Positions 18,056 to 27,535 of a stretch of 64,000 nucleotides of DNA are shown here, one piece after another (the first letter of the stretch is position 1; every line of letters begins with the position of its first letter). Position numbers and translations under genes: made by a program. Under the pieces are notes generated by a model. That model was not told where the DNA came from. It did no database searches and saw only the letters and a list, made by a program, of their open reading frames with translations. The DNA is from an uncultured Methanobrevibacter sp. (GTDB lineage Archaea; Methanobacteriota; Methanobacteria; Methanobacteriales; Methanobacteriaceae). The stretch lies in assembly GCA_900319985.1 (NCBI GenBank), contig ONQL01000003.1, positions 1-64,000 of the forward strand, written 5' to 3'.

Positions 18056-18442
18056 ATGGAAAATTTAAGTATTGACGGATTAGAAAACTATCCCATCAAA
18101 TGGGTTTGTAATTATGCTGGTCAAAAAGCTATTGGAATCTGTGGTAAAACACAGAAAATAGCCATGTTTGCATCTGACGAAAGAGTATCAAGAATACTGG
18201 AAGATATAGTTATCGGAACCGATGAAACTCAGGAAGGATACGGTTGTGAGGAAAAAGGCAGATGCTGCAATTTTGAATGCTCCTACTGCAGCATTAGTCC
18301 AAGGCAATACCTGCAAATTACAGGTAAAAAACCATCCAATAAAAATATAAAAAATCTAATCAACGGATTGAAGGATTTGAATGAATCCCTTGAAGAAGAA
18401 AATTTAGTTCCTTTTGATAAATATGAAGTAGTCAAATACTAA
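18056..18442 (+). CDS. Cysteine-rich protein linked to the HTH regulator, unknown function
   Basis: 128 residues. A central cluster (YGCEEKGRCCNFECSYCSIS, about residues 62-81) has five cysteines spaced C-x5-CC-x3-C-x2-C, which would suit a metal or iron-sulfur site; two more cysteines lie near the N-terminus (WVCNYAG, IGICGK). It starts 8 bases after the regulator with a GGTGG site, so the two are probably co-translated. No family recognised. Confidence 0.7.
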   Translation: MENLSIDGLENYPIKWVCNYAGQKAIGICGKTQKIAMFASDERVSRILEDIVIGTDETQEGYGCEEKGRCCNFECSYCSISPRQYLQITGKKPSNKNIKNLINGLKDLNESLEEENLVPFDKYEVVKY

Positions 18443-19233
18443 TATTTGCTCAAAAGTGAAAAATCTTCTTTTGCTTCATCCTTACTGGCCACACCTAGAG
18501 TTATTGCATCTACAAAATCAACATTTTTATAAAATTCATAAGAATCAAAAGGCTTTAAAACGCCTGCTGCAAATATTCGGGTAGCAATAATCTTCTTATT
18601 CAAATCAATTATTTTTTCAATAAACTCCTTTCGTTGTTCATTGTTGAAAGCACTGATATCCATCATATAAGATAATGAATTATATGGAATCATATAAAGA
18701 CCAAATAGATCCATATCAATATTATCTTTTAGCAGGTCTGTAGTTCTTGATGGAAATGCAGTAACCAAACCGGAAACCGAGCCTGTATCATTAATTCTAG
18801 ACAATATTTTTGAAGTCAGTTTCCAATCATAACCATCAACAATAAATTCATCAACCAGCATTGCAGGACAGTCATAACTTGAAAACAGGTCAATATCTTC
18901 ATCCCAATCAACTTCTTTTGCAATATCATAATTAGGATTCAGATAATCCACATCACTTTTTCCAATAGTTGCAATAACCTTCATTTCACAGCCACAATCC
19001 ACTGCAATTTCATATCCTTCAATCAAATTTTTATCATTGACTAAATTGATAGCACGAATCCCCTGATTGTATGATTCAACAATCACATCAGCAATATTGT
19101 GAGGATTATCATATAAATCAATTTGATATAATCTGGATCTATGTCCAAAATAAGGTTCTGCAATAAATGGGCCATATCCCAAAATTGTTTGAGGAATAAC
19201 TTTATTATTTACTTCAAAATCATCTAAAAAAAT
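18439..19233 (-). CDS. Conserved TIM-barrel-like protein, unknown function
   Basis: 264 residues with repeated strand-helix units (IRAINLVNDKNLIEGYEIAV, KIIATRIFAAGVLKPFDSY), suggesting a barrel-type enzyme. The reading frame is open upstream of the first TTG (19182). A GGTGAT site at 19237-19242, formed around the stop of the previous gene, is followed 3 bases later by ATT at 19233, still in frame (I-FLDDFEVNNKVIPQTILGY). I favour this start. Its end overlaps the convergent cysteine-rich gene by 4 bases. Confidence 0.65.
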   Translation of the reverse strand: MFLDDFEVNNKVIPQTILGYGPFIAEPYFGHRSRLYQIDLYDNPHNIADVIVESYNQGIRAINLVNDKNLIEGYEIAVDCGCEMKVIATIGKSDVDYLNPNYDIAKEVDWDEDIDLFSSYDCPAMLVDEFIVDGYDWKLTSKILSRINDTGSVSGLVTAFPSRTTDLLKDNIDMDLFGLYMIPYNSLSYMMDISAFNNEQRKEFIEKIIDLNKKIIATRIFAAGVLKPFDSYEFYKNVDFVDAITLGVASKDEAKEDFSLLSKY

Positions 19234-19241
19234 AGTATCAC

Positions 19242-19580
19242 CTATTCTTTTTCAACAACAACAGCAGTTCCATATACTAAAATCTCTTGCATAACATCGG
19301 AAATTTCATTGGAATCAAATCTGATTGCAATAATACCATTTGCACCCAATTCTTTAGCATGTTGAATTGCCCTATTCAATGCCTCATCTCTTGATTCTTC
19401 CATCATCTTAACATATTGAGTTATTTCTCCACCGAACAATGATTTTATGCCAGCACCAATCTGTCCACCAGCACCCCTACTCCTGACAGTTAAACCATAT
19501 ATAAATCCTTTTGTTTCGACAACTTTAAAACCAGGAATATCATTTGCTGTAGAAATTGGAAATTCATTTACAGATACCAT
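19242..19580 (-). CDS. YbjQ / UPF0145 family protein
   Basis: 112 residues of the YbjQ (heavy-metal-binding-domain-like) family, which forms pentameric beta rings. Family blocks are GFKVVETKGFIYGLTVRS, EESRDEALNRAIQHAKELGA and NGIIAIRFDSNEI. It is the first gene of a two-gene minus-strand unit with the barrel protein. Biological role is not established for the family. Confidence 0.88.
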   Translation of the reverse strand: MVSVNEFPISTANDIPGFKVVETKGFIYGLTVRSRGAGGQIGAGIKSLFGGEITQYVKMMEESRDEALNRAIQHAKELGANGIIAIRFDSNEISDVMQEILVYGTAVVVEKE

Positions 19581-19616
19581 ATTATCATCTTATTTTATAT
19601 AACTTAAAAAAAAATT

Positions 19617-19642
19617 AATCTAAATTTTGTATAATTTAGATT
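19617..19642. promoter_or_regulatory. Inverted repeat between ybjQ-like gene and serA
   Basis: Perfect 9-bp arms AATCTAAAT and ATTTAGATT separated by 8 bases, in the divergent promoter region. Placement upstream of both starts fits an operator, but it could also be chance in AT-rich DNA. Confidence 0.3.
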
Positions 19643-19762
19643 TTATATTTAATATGATATATATTTTATTTAAAATTTTAAATATAATAAAGAACATAAA
19701 TTAGATTAATATTTATTACTAAATATTTCTTTTTCAAAAAAAAAACAAAAAATGGTGAAAAA

Positions 19763-21337
19763 ATGAAAGTACTTATTGCTGATGCTATTAATGAAAAAGG
19801 TATTGAAAATTTAAAGGAAGTAGCTGAAGTTGTAGTAGACACAAGCATCACTCCTGAAGAATTGGCAAATACCATACATGAATATGATGGAATCGTTGTT
19901 CGGAGCCGAACAAAACTTACTGCAGACCTTATTAAAAAAGCAGACAATATGAAAATTATTGCAAGAGCAGGTGTTGGAGTAGACAACATTGATTTGAATG
20001 CTGCCACTGAAAAAGGTATTATGGTTGTAAACTCACCAGAGTCCACTTCAATCACAGTAGCAGAACATACTATGGGATTATTACTTACCATGGCTCGTAA
20101 ATTATCCATTGCTGATAAATCTGTAAAAGAAGGAAAATGGGAAAAGAAAAAATTCATGGGCGTTGAACTTAGAAACAAAACCCTTGGTGTAATTGGAATG
20201 GGTAGAATAGGTTCCCAAGTAGTGAACAGATGTAAAGCATTTGAAATGGATGCAATGGCATATGATCCTTACTTGCCAGAAGAAGTTGCAAAACAGATGG
20301 GCGTAAAATTAACTGATTTAGACACTGTACTTAAAAATGCAGACTTCATTACAATTCATGTGCCACTCACCCCTGAAACCAAACATTTAATTTCAACAGA
20401 ACAATTTGAAATCATGAAAGATAGTGCTTTCATTACAAACTGTGCTCGTGGTGGAATTATTGATGAAGATGCATTATACGATGCATTAACCAACAACAAA
20501 ATTGGAGGTGCTGCATTAGACGTATATGAAGAAGAACCACCAGCAGAAGATTCAAAATTATTTGAACTTGACAACATCGTATTAACCCCACACATTGCTG
20601 CTTCCACTAAAGAAGCTCAAAGAGACGCAGCAATTATCGTAGCTGACGAAATTATTGATTTATTCAAAGGCGGAACTCCTAAAAATGTTTTAAACATGCC
20701 ACGTATCGATAATAAAACCTACAAAGAAGTATCCCCCTACTTAGAATTATGCGAAAAATTAGGTAGTTTCATTTCCCAAGCAGTTAATGGAAAAATTAAA
20801 GAAATTGAAATCGTTTACAGTGGAGAATTAGCTGAAATCGACAATTTAGAAATTTTAACAAGAACTGTCCTCCAAGGAGCAATCAATCCGTTCTTGAGTT
20901 CTCCTGTAAATGCAGTTAATGCTTCCCTTGTTGCTAAAGATAGAGGTATAAGTGTAACTGAAGGAAGAAAAGATAACGCCAAAGGATATGATTCATTAAT
21001 CAAAGTTATTGCTAAAAGCAACAAAGATAAATTCTCAGCTGAAGGTACAAATTTACACGAAGCAAGAATCCTAAAAGTTAATGACTATTGGGTAGATGTT
21101 ATTCCTGAAGGACATATGTTTATTGCAAAATATGAAGATGTTCCAGGAAGTATCGGTAAAATTGGAACCAAATTAGGAGAATATGGAGTAAATATTGGAA
21201 TTATGCAAGTTGGAAGAGATGAACAAGGCGGAAGAGCTATCATGATTCTAACTTTAGATAAAGAAATTCCAAATAATGTCATAAAAGAAATCCAAGGTTT
21301 AGATAATGTCTATGACGCTGTCGGCCTTGAATTGTAA
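19763..21337 (+). CDS. serA: D-3-phosphoglycerate dehydrogenase
   Basis: First step of serine synthesis, oxidising 3-phosphoglycerate with NAD. The 524 residues fit the long archaeal/bacterial form: catalytic and NAD domains ([16 protein letters not shown] near 140; catalytic arginine in NCARGGII, glutamate in DVYEEEPP, histidine in LTPHIAAST), an intervening domain, then a C-terminal ACT domain ([20 protein letters not shown]) that may sense serine. GGTGA precedes the ATG. A terminator hairpin follows the stop directly. Confidence 0.97.
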   Translation: MKVLIADAINEKGIENLKEVAEVVVDTSITPEELANTIHEYDGIVVRSRTKLTADLIKKADNMKIIARAGVGVDNIDLNAATEKGIMVVNSPESTSITVAEHTMGLLLTMARKLSIADKSVKEGKWEKKKFMGVELRNKTLGVIGMGRIGSQVVNRCKAFEMDAMAYDPYLPEEVAKQMGVKLTDLDTVLKNADFITIHVPLTPETKHLISTEQFEIMKDSAFITNCARGGIIDEDALYDALTNNKIGGAALDVYEEEPPAEDSKLFELDNIVLTPHIAASTKEAQRDAAIIVADEIIDLFKGGTPKNVLNMPRIDNKTYKEVSPYLELCEKLGSFISQAVNGKIKEIEIVYSGELAEIDNLEILTRTVLQGAINPFLSSPVNAVNASLVAKDRGISVTEGRKDNAKGYDSLIKVIAKSNKDKFSAEGTNLHEARILKVNDYWVDVIPEGHMFIAKYEDVPGSIGKIGTKLGEYGVNIGIMQVGRDEQGGRAIMILTLDKEIPNNVIKEIQGLDNVYDAVGLEL

Positions 21338-21380
21338 ATAAAAAACAATTTCACCATTTTGTTTTTTATTTCTTATTTTT
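21337..21380. terminator. Bidirectional terminator between serA and the JAMM gene
   Basis: A perfect 12-bp inverted repeat, AATAAAAAACAA (21337-21348) and TTGTTTTTTATT (21359-21370), with a 10-base loop and a T-rich tract after it. Convergent genes end on both sides, so it could serve both. Confidence 0.6.
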
Positions 21381-21399
21381 TTATTTAAAAAAAAGAGAA

Positions 21400-22068
21400 T
21401 TATTTTCTTAATTCCCTGCGAATACTCTTAACCGTACCATCAGGGTTAAGTTCTATTTTTATTACTTGATGATTGTTATCAATACGTGTGGCTTCAAATT
21501 CATCGTAATGGTCAACGAAAGTATCGTCAGTTGTGAAAAACTCATCATCTGCCTCATCAAGAAGGCCAGGTTTGAATTCATCGTCTTCTGTTAACACATC
21601 ATCCTCATCAAAGAATTCATGAGCATTATCTTCAACCAGATGACTGTAATCACCAATCGTATAGCTTTGAGGTTCACCATACCTATCATATGCTTTAAAT
21701 GTTGCCAAAGAATACGGAAGGCAAACAATCATGTGAAAAAAGCCATTTTTTGAAAATGTCACCAAATCTGCATCGGAAGGCATTGCGCTAGGTCCCGGAT
21801 GTGAGTGAACAGACCCCCAGTATTTGGTATTCAGAGGAATCATTTCTGTGTGCACCACCGCACCGGTTTCACAGGTTTCACCTGGGACAAAAATCAAACC
21901 TGTGATATAAAGAATTTTATCAATTATTTCTCCATCGAAAAAAGCTAAAAATTCATTGGGATAAGCTTTCTTAGCATAATAAATTACAGAATCAAGAACT
22001 TCCTGATCAACTCTAACTTCCTTAAACTCTTCATCATCATTGCCAAATAACTTTGAAATAAAGCCCAT
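21400..22068 (-). CDS. JAMM/MPN metalloprotease-like protein
   Basis: JAB1/MPN/Mov34 zinc metalloprotease fold, about 222 residues. The JAMM motif is complete: glutamate in YPNEFLAFFDG (about 40), then SVHSHPGPSAMPSDAD giving H-x-H, x7, S and D (about 89-102). In archaea such enzymes remove ubiquitin-like SAMP tags, so deconjugation is plausible. A very acidic tail (about 140-200) follows the catalytic domain. GGTGAT precedes two ATGs (22071, 22068); the second has better spacing. It is 4 bases downstream of the Thg1 gene. Confidence 0.88.
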   Translation of the reverse strand: MGFISKLFGNDDEEFKEVRVDQEVLDSVIYYAKKAYPNEFLAFFDGEIIDKILYITGLIFVPGETCETGAVVHTEMIPLNTKYWGSVHSHPGPSAMPSDADLVTFSKNGFFHMIVCLPYSLATFKAYDRYGEPQSYTIGDYSHLVEDNAHEFFDEDDVLTEDDEFKPGLLDEADDEFFTTDDTFVDHYDEFEATRIDNNHQVIKIELNPDGTVKSIRRELRK

Positions 22069-22072
22069 CATA

Positions 22073-22789
22073 TCACCTAATCAAATTTTCAAAAAATTCT
22101 TTGTTAAATTTCGGAACTTCCCAATCAACATAAGCATAAGTTCTATAGGACACCTGTTCCTTATTTTCTTTTTTATTGAAACCTACAACTTTTTTATTTT
22201 TCCTATATACTGCAATTCCTCTTTTCTTATAAGTTTCCACATCATTCAAGTTAATGCCATTTTGATACAGCAATTCATGAATTTCACTTGACTTGAGTCC
22301 ATTAATTTTATCGTTTGCTATTTTATTTGAATATTTCGATTTCAAGAATGAAATCCCATAAGATGCAATGCAATTTTTCCAGGACTCATCCTGCCTCCAC
22401 TTAAAATATTTTAAAACATCTTCATCAGAAATAGGAATAATTCTTGAATCAAAAGATGGAGGTTTTTTAAAATCTGCATCATAATGCAATACAAACGAAC
22501 TAGCTGTAAAACTAGCAATTACAGAATTAATTTTTTCAATCCTGCCATCAAAAGGTATTCTCTCTAAAAGTAAGCTGATTTCATCTGAAAAAGTGTATAC
22601 AAATACTGGAGAAAATTCTTTAAATAACTCATTACAGACTTTTGACATTACCTGGTAAAAATTTTCATCATAAGGTTTTATCAGATTTAAATCCTTTGCC
22701 AGCTTATGAAAACTTCTGCCGTCTAACCTAACAATAATTTTTGAGTTTTTTGGAACTTTCAGTGATGAATAAACTTCAAAATCCTTCAT
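22073..22789 (-). CDS. thg1: tRNA(His) guanylyltransferase (Thg1 family)
   Basis: Adds guanine to the 5' end of tRNA(His) or repairs tRNA 5' ends by 3'-to-5' polymerisation. The metal-binding motifs are clear: IIVRLDGRSFHKL (aspartate 23) and VYTFSDEISLLL (aspartate 69, glutamate 70). The FKWRQDESWKNCIASYG region is also conserved. 238 residues is normal. Its ATG overlaps the stop of the aspartate dehydrogenase gene (TAATG), so the three genes down to the JAMM gene form an operon. Confidence 0.92.
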   Translation of the reverse strand: MKDFEVYSSLKVPKNSKIIVRLDGRSFHKLAKDLNLIKPYDENFYQVMSKVCNELFKEFSPVFVYTFSDEISLLLERIPFDGRIEKINSVIASFTASSFVLHYDADFKKPPSFDSRIIPISDEDVLKYFKWRQDESWKNCIASYGISFLKSKYSNKIANDKINGLKSSEIHELLYQNGINLNDVETYKKRGIAVYRKNKKVVGFNKKENKEQVSYRTYAYVDWEVPKFNKEFFENLIR

Positions 22790-23553
22790 TACATACCCAC
22801 ACTAATGGTTTCGTTGAAACTTTTAAGCAACCTAATAGCTGAAAGTGCCGCCAACATACTGGTTTTCGGATTGGCTGCACAAGGATAATTCATAGTTGTT
22901 GTTTTGAATTCCCCGAAATCACCTCTTGCAGTAATTTCATGAACATTCCGATCCACATTAGGATCTACAATAATCTTTACGTTAATATCCCTTTGGCAGG
23001 CAACGCTAATTGTCGCCGCAACATTGATATTTAAAGGAAATTCCTTAACAGCATCAGATGCCTTTCCTTCAAACAAAACCTCTTCCTTATCAATTTTTTT
23101 ACCCAAAGATTTTGGAGATTTACGTGTAACAAGATTAACTTCTTCTAAACCAAATTTAGCAACTGCTTTAATTCCATCCAAACCAACAATAGCTCCAGAA
23201 GGCAAATGTATTTTAGCATTGTTCTTTTTAGCAATTTTTTCAATATTCTGATAAAAATCAATGTCCATAAATGCTCCCACACTCATTATAATCATGTCAC
23301 GACCTTTGCCCAATACTTTCGGTGCAAATGACCTGACGGAATCGGGGGAAGCACATTCAAGAATCAAATCCACATTATCAACCATTTCATCAAAATCAAG
23401 TGCTGCAACACCACCAGCTAGAGAAGCTAAATTTTCTGCCCTCTCAATATCCTTATCAAAAAGATATGCTATTTCAATACCATTATTTTCAGGAACAATA
23501 CTTGTTGTAATAATATTAGCAATTGCTCCACAGCCGATAATACCCACTTTCAT
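22789..23553 (-). CDS. nadX: L-aspartate dehydrogenase
   Basis: Oxidises L-aspartate to iminoaspartate, feeding quinolinate synthase in NAD synthesis. A Rossmann start KVGIIGCGAIANIITTSI, the catalytic-domain block IHLPSGAIVGLDGIKAV and NPKTSMLAALSAIRLL near the end fit the family. 254 residues from the ATG at 23553, chosen because GTGAT lies 4 bases upstream; a GTG at 23562 is less likely. nadA and nadC are elsewhere in this window, completing the route from aspartate to nicotinate mononucleotide. Confidence 0.93.
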   Translation of the reverse strand: MKVGIIGCGAIANIITTSIVPENNGIEIAYLFDKDIERAENLASLAGGVAALDFDEMVDNVDLILECASPDSVRSFAPKVLGKGRDMIIMSVGAFMDIDFYQNIEKIAKKNNAKIHLPSGAIVGLDGIKAVAKFGLEEVNLVTRKSPKSLGKKIDKEEVLFEGKASDAVKEFPLNINVAATISVACQRDINVKIIVDPNVDRNVHEITARGDFGEFKTTTMNYPCAANPKTSMLAALSAIRLLKSFNETISVGM

Positions 23554-23622
23554 AAAAATCACACTATAAAATTAAATTCTGAATAAAGATAATTAAAAAA
23601 AAAAGAATTGAAGAAAGATTAA

Positions 23623-24030
23623 CTATAATCTTTCAGCATCAAATTGAACTTGAGTTTCGTTTTGTGGTTGAGTTTCATTTTGTTTTGGAACTACTGGGTC
23701 AGGAATTTGTGGTTCTTGATTCACTTTTTTTATATCCCTAGGATTGATTAACATGATGTCCCCAATAGCTTGAACTTTATCAAAATCCACAGTCAATAAA
23801 TCATTTTGGAAAGATCTCATATCATGTTCCTCTGGAGATTCCCCACGAATAGAACCGAATAATTGATTTACAATTGAACCAGTAGGTCTTCTTTCTTGTT
23901 CAATAGCCCTAACTTGTAATTTTGAAATAGTCCCTAACCTAATATTAAGAATAACGTCTTCTACACGTCCAACATAATGCCCTGTATTTGTATAAATATC
24001 TAAACTACGTAATTTTGAAACTTCTACCAT
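23623..24030 (-). CDS. PRC-barrel domain protein
   Basis: 135 residues. The N-terminal about 95 form a PRC-barrel: KLRSLDIYTNTGHYVGRVED followed by VDFDKVQAIGDIMLINPRDI. The tail is rich in proline, glutamine and asparagine. Archaeal PRC-barrel proteins are small conserved factors linked to RNA processing and cell division; which applies here is unknown. It is transcribed alone. Confidence 0.85.
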   Translation of the reverse strand: MVEVSKLRSLDIYTNTGHYVGRVEDVILNIRLGTISKLQVRAIEQERRPTGSIVNQLFGSIRGESPEEHDMRSFQNDLLTVDFDKVQAIGDIMLINPRDIKKVNQEPQIPDPVVPKQNETQPQNETQVQFDAERL

Positions 24031-24191
24031 GTTTACACCACAAGTAATATAATAATTAAATAAATATGTATAAATTTATTTTATTGTTAATATAAATAGT
24101 TTATGTTTTAAAACTATTAAATCGCCGTTTTACAAAAAATTTATTAAATTATAAAATTAAAATATAATTTAGAATAGAAAGAGGACTTCAA

Positions 24192-24914
24192 ATGTGGGAT
24201 ACAACTAAAGATTATAGAATTTTAGTAGCAAGCAAAGCAAGAGAAAATTATTTGAATCTTATTCCAACAGCATCATTCAGAGGAAGCTGGAATAAAAAAC
24301 AAGCTATTGATTTGGGCAAACAGATGAATAGTGATTTTCAATCATTAACATATTCATATTTAGAAGGAGACGAATTGGTTAACTCTCCCGATGTTGCAGC
24401 CCTAAAAGAAAAAGCTGAAAGAATTATTGAATACTTAGGCGGTCCAGACTGGAACAAAAAATTTTTAAGCAACGCACCTAAAGAAGACCGGGAAAAGACT
24501 CAGGAAAACATTGCAAAAGTAAGATTCTTTTTAGATACAATCATAGGCCTAAAAGATCGTTTGGCATTAGGCCCAATCAATGATCCGATAATGGGAGTTG
24601 ATATTAAAGTTGGAGAAGTTATGAGTGTTACTGCCCATCCGAAAAACGATAAACTCATGCTCTGTAATGTGAACTTGGGAAAACGTGCAATTACCGTAGT
24701 TACCAATGATTTAAATGTTAAAGATGAAAATAAAGTTGGAGTTTCCCTACTTCCACCGCAGGCATTTAGCGACATTGTAAGTGAAGGAATGTTTCTTGGT
24801 ATGAATGGAAGTATCCTCAAAGACGTTGAAGGTGAACTTGGCCAAATGCCTAAAGGAATTCCTATGGAATCCCTTAACGAAACCCGTAACCTTGTTGAAA
24901 ACTATTTAAAATAA
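24192..24914 (+). CDS. tRNA-binding (EMAP/Trbp111-type OB-fold) protein
   Basis: 240 residues. The C-terminal part (about 135-215) is the OB-fold tRNA-binding domain related to the methionyl-tRNA synthetase beta domain: VDIKVGEVMSVTAHPKNDKL, then GKRAITVVTNDLNV and VGVSLLPPQAFSDIVSEGMF. The N-terminal 130 residues are helical and particular to methanogens. GAGG precedes the ATG. Role in tRNA handling is inferred from the fold. Confidence 0.85.
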   Translation: MWDTTKDYRILVASKARENYLNLIPTASFRGSWNKKQAIDLGKQMNSDFQSLTYSYLEGDELVNSPDVAALKEKAERIIEYLGGPDWNKKFLSNAPKEDREKTQENIAKVRFFLDTIIGLKDRLALGPINDPIMGVDIKVGEVMSVTAHPKNDKLMLCNVNLGKRAITVVTNDLNVKDENKVGVSLLPPQAFSDIVSEGMFLGMNGSILKDVEGELGQMPKGIPMESLNETRNLVENYLK

Positions 24915-24931
24915 GTTTAAATACTTATTTT

Positions 24932-26344
24932 TTATCTTAAATTTAAACCAATCAATTTTGTTTTTGTCATTTCTTCAACGGCATATTTTATTCCTTCTTT
25001 TCCTACACCACTATTTTTAAATCCGCCGAACGGCATATTGTCAGTTCTGAATGTAGACTGTTTATTTATGAATACTGTTCCTGCCTCAATTTCCTGTGCA
25101 CATTTCATTGCATTTGCATAGTCTGAAGTAAATACTCCTGCTTGAAGGCCGTAATCTGTATCATTAGCAACATCAATAGCTTCCTGAACAGAATTAACGC
25201 GAATGATTGGAGCAACAGGACCAAATGTTTCAAAAGCAACCAAATCCATATCCATAACTACATTATCAACAACTGTAGCTTCATAAAATGCCCCATCACG
25301 ATTACCGCCAGTCAGTATTTTTGCACCCTCACCAACAGCATTGTTTACTGTTTCCTCAACCTGAATTGCTGCCTTTTCAGAAATCAGTGTTCCAAGAGTT
25401 GTTTTGCTATCCAAGGGATTTCCCATAACAAACTTTTCAGTTTCGCTGACTAGCCTGTTACAGAATTCATCAGCTATTTCATCCTCTATGATTATCCTTT
25501 TGACACCCATACACACTTGACCAGCATTTAAAAATGCACCATTGATAACTCCTTTAACGGCCTTGTCAATGTCGGCATCCTTTAAAACAACCATAGGATC
25601 ATTTCCACCAAGTTCCAAAGTTACCTTTTTCATGCCTGCCTTTTGAGATATCATCATCCCGGTTGTAACGCTTCCCGTAAATGAAATTTTATTAATTTCC
25701 GGAGATGTCACCAAATAATCTCCTATTTCTGAACCATATCCAGTCACAGTGTTTACAACACCATCTGGAAATTCCTCATCCAACAACTCACAAAATTTCA
25801 TGACTGTTAAAGGCGCTTCTGTTGGGGGCTTTACAATTACTGTATTCTTACATGCGATTGCAGGTGCAATTTTATGTATTGTTAAGTTCAATGGATAATT
25901 GAATGGTGTTATGGCCGCAACAACACCTAATGGAAGTCTTTGAGTGAATGCAAAAAATCCTTTTCCATTTAACCCAGCATCCAGAGGAACGCTTTCACCA
26001 TATACCCTTTTTGCCTCTTCGGCAGCCAGTTTAAGTGTTTCAATGGATCGGTCTAGTTCCACCAATGATTCATTAATCGGCTTTCCAACTTCCAGGCTCA
26101 ACAATTCTGCAAAGTCAGTTCTGTTTTGCCTTAATTTGTCAACGACATTGAATAATTTATTGGATATTTTGAAGGCTGACATTTCAGCCAAATCCTTTTT
26201 TGCAATATTTGCCTGCTGAATTGCCAAATCTGCAGTTTGTCTATGGGCAATTGGAACCATATCAATTATTTCACCATCATAAGGATTTTTAACTTCCTGT
26301 AAATCTTCACTTGAAATGTGTTTTCCACCAATTAGCATGTCCAT
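24932..26344 (-). CDS. NAD(P)-dependent aldehyde dehydrogenase, possible lactaldehyde dehydrogenase
   Basis: 470-residue aldehyde dehydrogenase: ITPFNYPLNLTIHKIAPAIA (cofactor site), ISFTGSVTTG, catalytic glutamate in VTLELGGNDPMVV and catalytic cysteine in NAGQVCMGVKRI, and ETFGPVAPI near the end. It is close in character to the methanogen lactaldehyde dehydrogenase (MJ1411-type) that supplies lactate for coenzyme F420; glyceraldehyde-phosphate dehydrogenase of this class is the main alternative. GGTGAT lies upstream of the ATG. Confidence 0.85.
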   Translation of the reverse strand: MDMLIGGKHISSEDLQEVKNPYDGEIIDMVPIAHRQTADLAIQQANIAKKDLAEMSAFKISNKLFNVVDKLRQNRTDFAELLSLEVGKPINESLVELDRSIETLKLAAEEAKRVYGESVPLDAGLNGKGFFAFTQRLPLGVVAAITPFNYPLNLTIHKIAPAIACKNTVIVKPPTEAPLTVMKFCELLDEEFPDGVVNTVTGYGSEIGDYLVTSPEINKISFTGSVTTGMMISQKAGMKKVTLELGGNDPMVVLKDADIDKAVKGVINGAFLNAGQVCMGVKRIIIEDEIADEFCNRLVSETEKFVMGNPLDSKTTLGTLISEKAAIQVEETVNNAVGEGAKILTGGNRDGAFYEATVVDNVVMDMDLVAFETFGPVAPIIRVNSVQEAIDVANDTDYGLQAGVFTSDYANAMKCAQEIEAGTVFINKQSTFRTDNMPFGGFKNSGVGKEGIKYAVEEMTKTKLIGLNLR

Positions 26345-26396
26345 CTTATCACCTTTTTAATTAATATTTTATACTAAAAATTATAAATATTATTTT

Positions 26397-26978
26397 ATGG
26401 AAACAAACAGATTTGAAACATTTTTTGATGCAATAATTGCAATTATCATAACTGTTTTAGTTTTAAAAATACCTCAACCAGCATCACCAACACTTGAGGC
26501 AGTTTTAGAGTTACAATCAGTTTATGCCGCTTATTTCATTAGTTTTTTAATATTATACAATATCTGGTATGCCAACCATAACCTGTTCCAAGTTGTCGAC
26601 AATATTGACAACACCACAGTTTGGATTTATGGAATAATGACATTTTTCATATCCTTGCTTCCCTATTTTACAATATGGCTGGCCAGGAATGTTTATTCAA
26701 TTCCCACCGAGACAATGTTCGGAGTGATTTTTATTGTAACACATATCCTGCACACATTAGCAACCAAGGCAATATATAAAAGTAATCCATATAATAAAAA
26801 GCTGCAGGCTCTGAATAATGATTCATATCTGTTAAACCTGCCAGTCATCATACTGATTATTGGATTTATCCTAACATACACAGTTTACATTCCAGGAATT
26901 TATGTCTGCTGCCTAATTTCCATCGTATTGTGGATATTAATAGGCAGATTTGTAAAGGAGGAGGACAATGGAAACTGA
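26397..26978 (+). CDS. TMEM175/DUF1211-type channel protein, copy 1
   Basis: 193 residues with six membrane helices of the TMEM175 (DUF1211) potassium-channel family. The first helix carries the arginine-phenylalanine and aspartate positions of the family filter helix (NRFETFFDAIIAIIITVLVL), and the second helix region reads ILYNIWYANHNLF. The ATG lies at the likely transcript start (no ribosome site). The next gene overlaps its 3' end and is a diverged paralogue. Confidence 0.87.
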   Translation: METNRFETFFDAIIAIIITVLVLKIPQPASPTLEAVLELQSVYAAYFISFLILYNIWYANHNLFQVVDNIDNTTVWIYGIMTFFISLLPYFTIWLARNVYSIPTETMFGVIFIVTHILHTLATKAIYKSNPYNKKLQALNNDSYLLNLPVIILIIGFILTYTVYIPGIYVCCLISIVLWILIGRFVKEEDNGN

Positions 26979-27527
26979 ACGATTTGAAGCTTTAATCGAT
27001 GCTATTCTAGCAATAATAATAACAATCATTGTATTGGAAATTCCTTTAGCATCCACCGGGAGCTGGGAAGCATTATTCGAATTAAAATATGAATTTATAA
27101 TTTATGCAATAAGTTTTATTGTATGTTTCAACTTCTGGAACTTCAACAACAACCTATTCAGCCTATCAATAAAATCAATTCAAAAGTCATCTGGACTATG
27201 GGACTGACATTGTTTGTATTTTCACTGCTTCCTTATCTGACAACATTCGTTGCTGAAAATTTCTATGTATTCTTCCCACAGTTTCTATACGGATTAAGCT
27301 TTATTGTGACTGCCATCCTTTCTAAAATCATATCCGTATTTTTAAAGGAATCCGATCCAGGAAATGTTGCACTGCAAATGGCTTTAGAAAAAGATTATAT
27401 TTTTTTAATTACTATTGTTTTGGTAGTGATTGGAATGATAATCGGCTATCTTGCATATCCCCCTGCAGTAATAATATCCTGTTTGATATCAATTATTGTA
27501 ATATGGATTGTTCCAAAAGCCCATTGA
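26968..27527 (+). pseudogene. TMEM175/DUF1211-type channel, copy 2, with a one-base frameshift
   Basis: The first frame (26968-27207) gives the filter helix ERFEALIDAILAIIITIIVL and continues to NFNNNLFSL, then leaves the family pattern and stops. The rest of the protein (KVIWTMGLTLFVFSLLPYLT to the end at 27527) is in another frame. Aligned with copy 1, one base is missing near 27160-27175; restoring it gives 186 residues. The start has AGGAGGA and overlaps copy 1. The break is not in a homopolymer. It may be a true pseudogene, a sequence error or recoding. Confidence 0.82.
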
Positions 27528-27535
27528 TAACGGAA

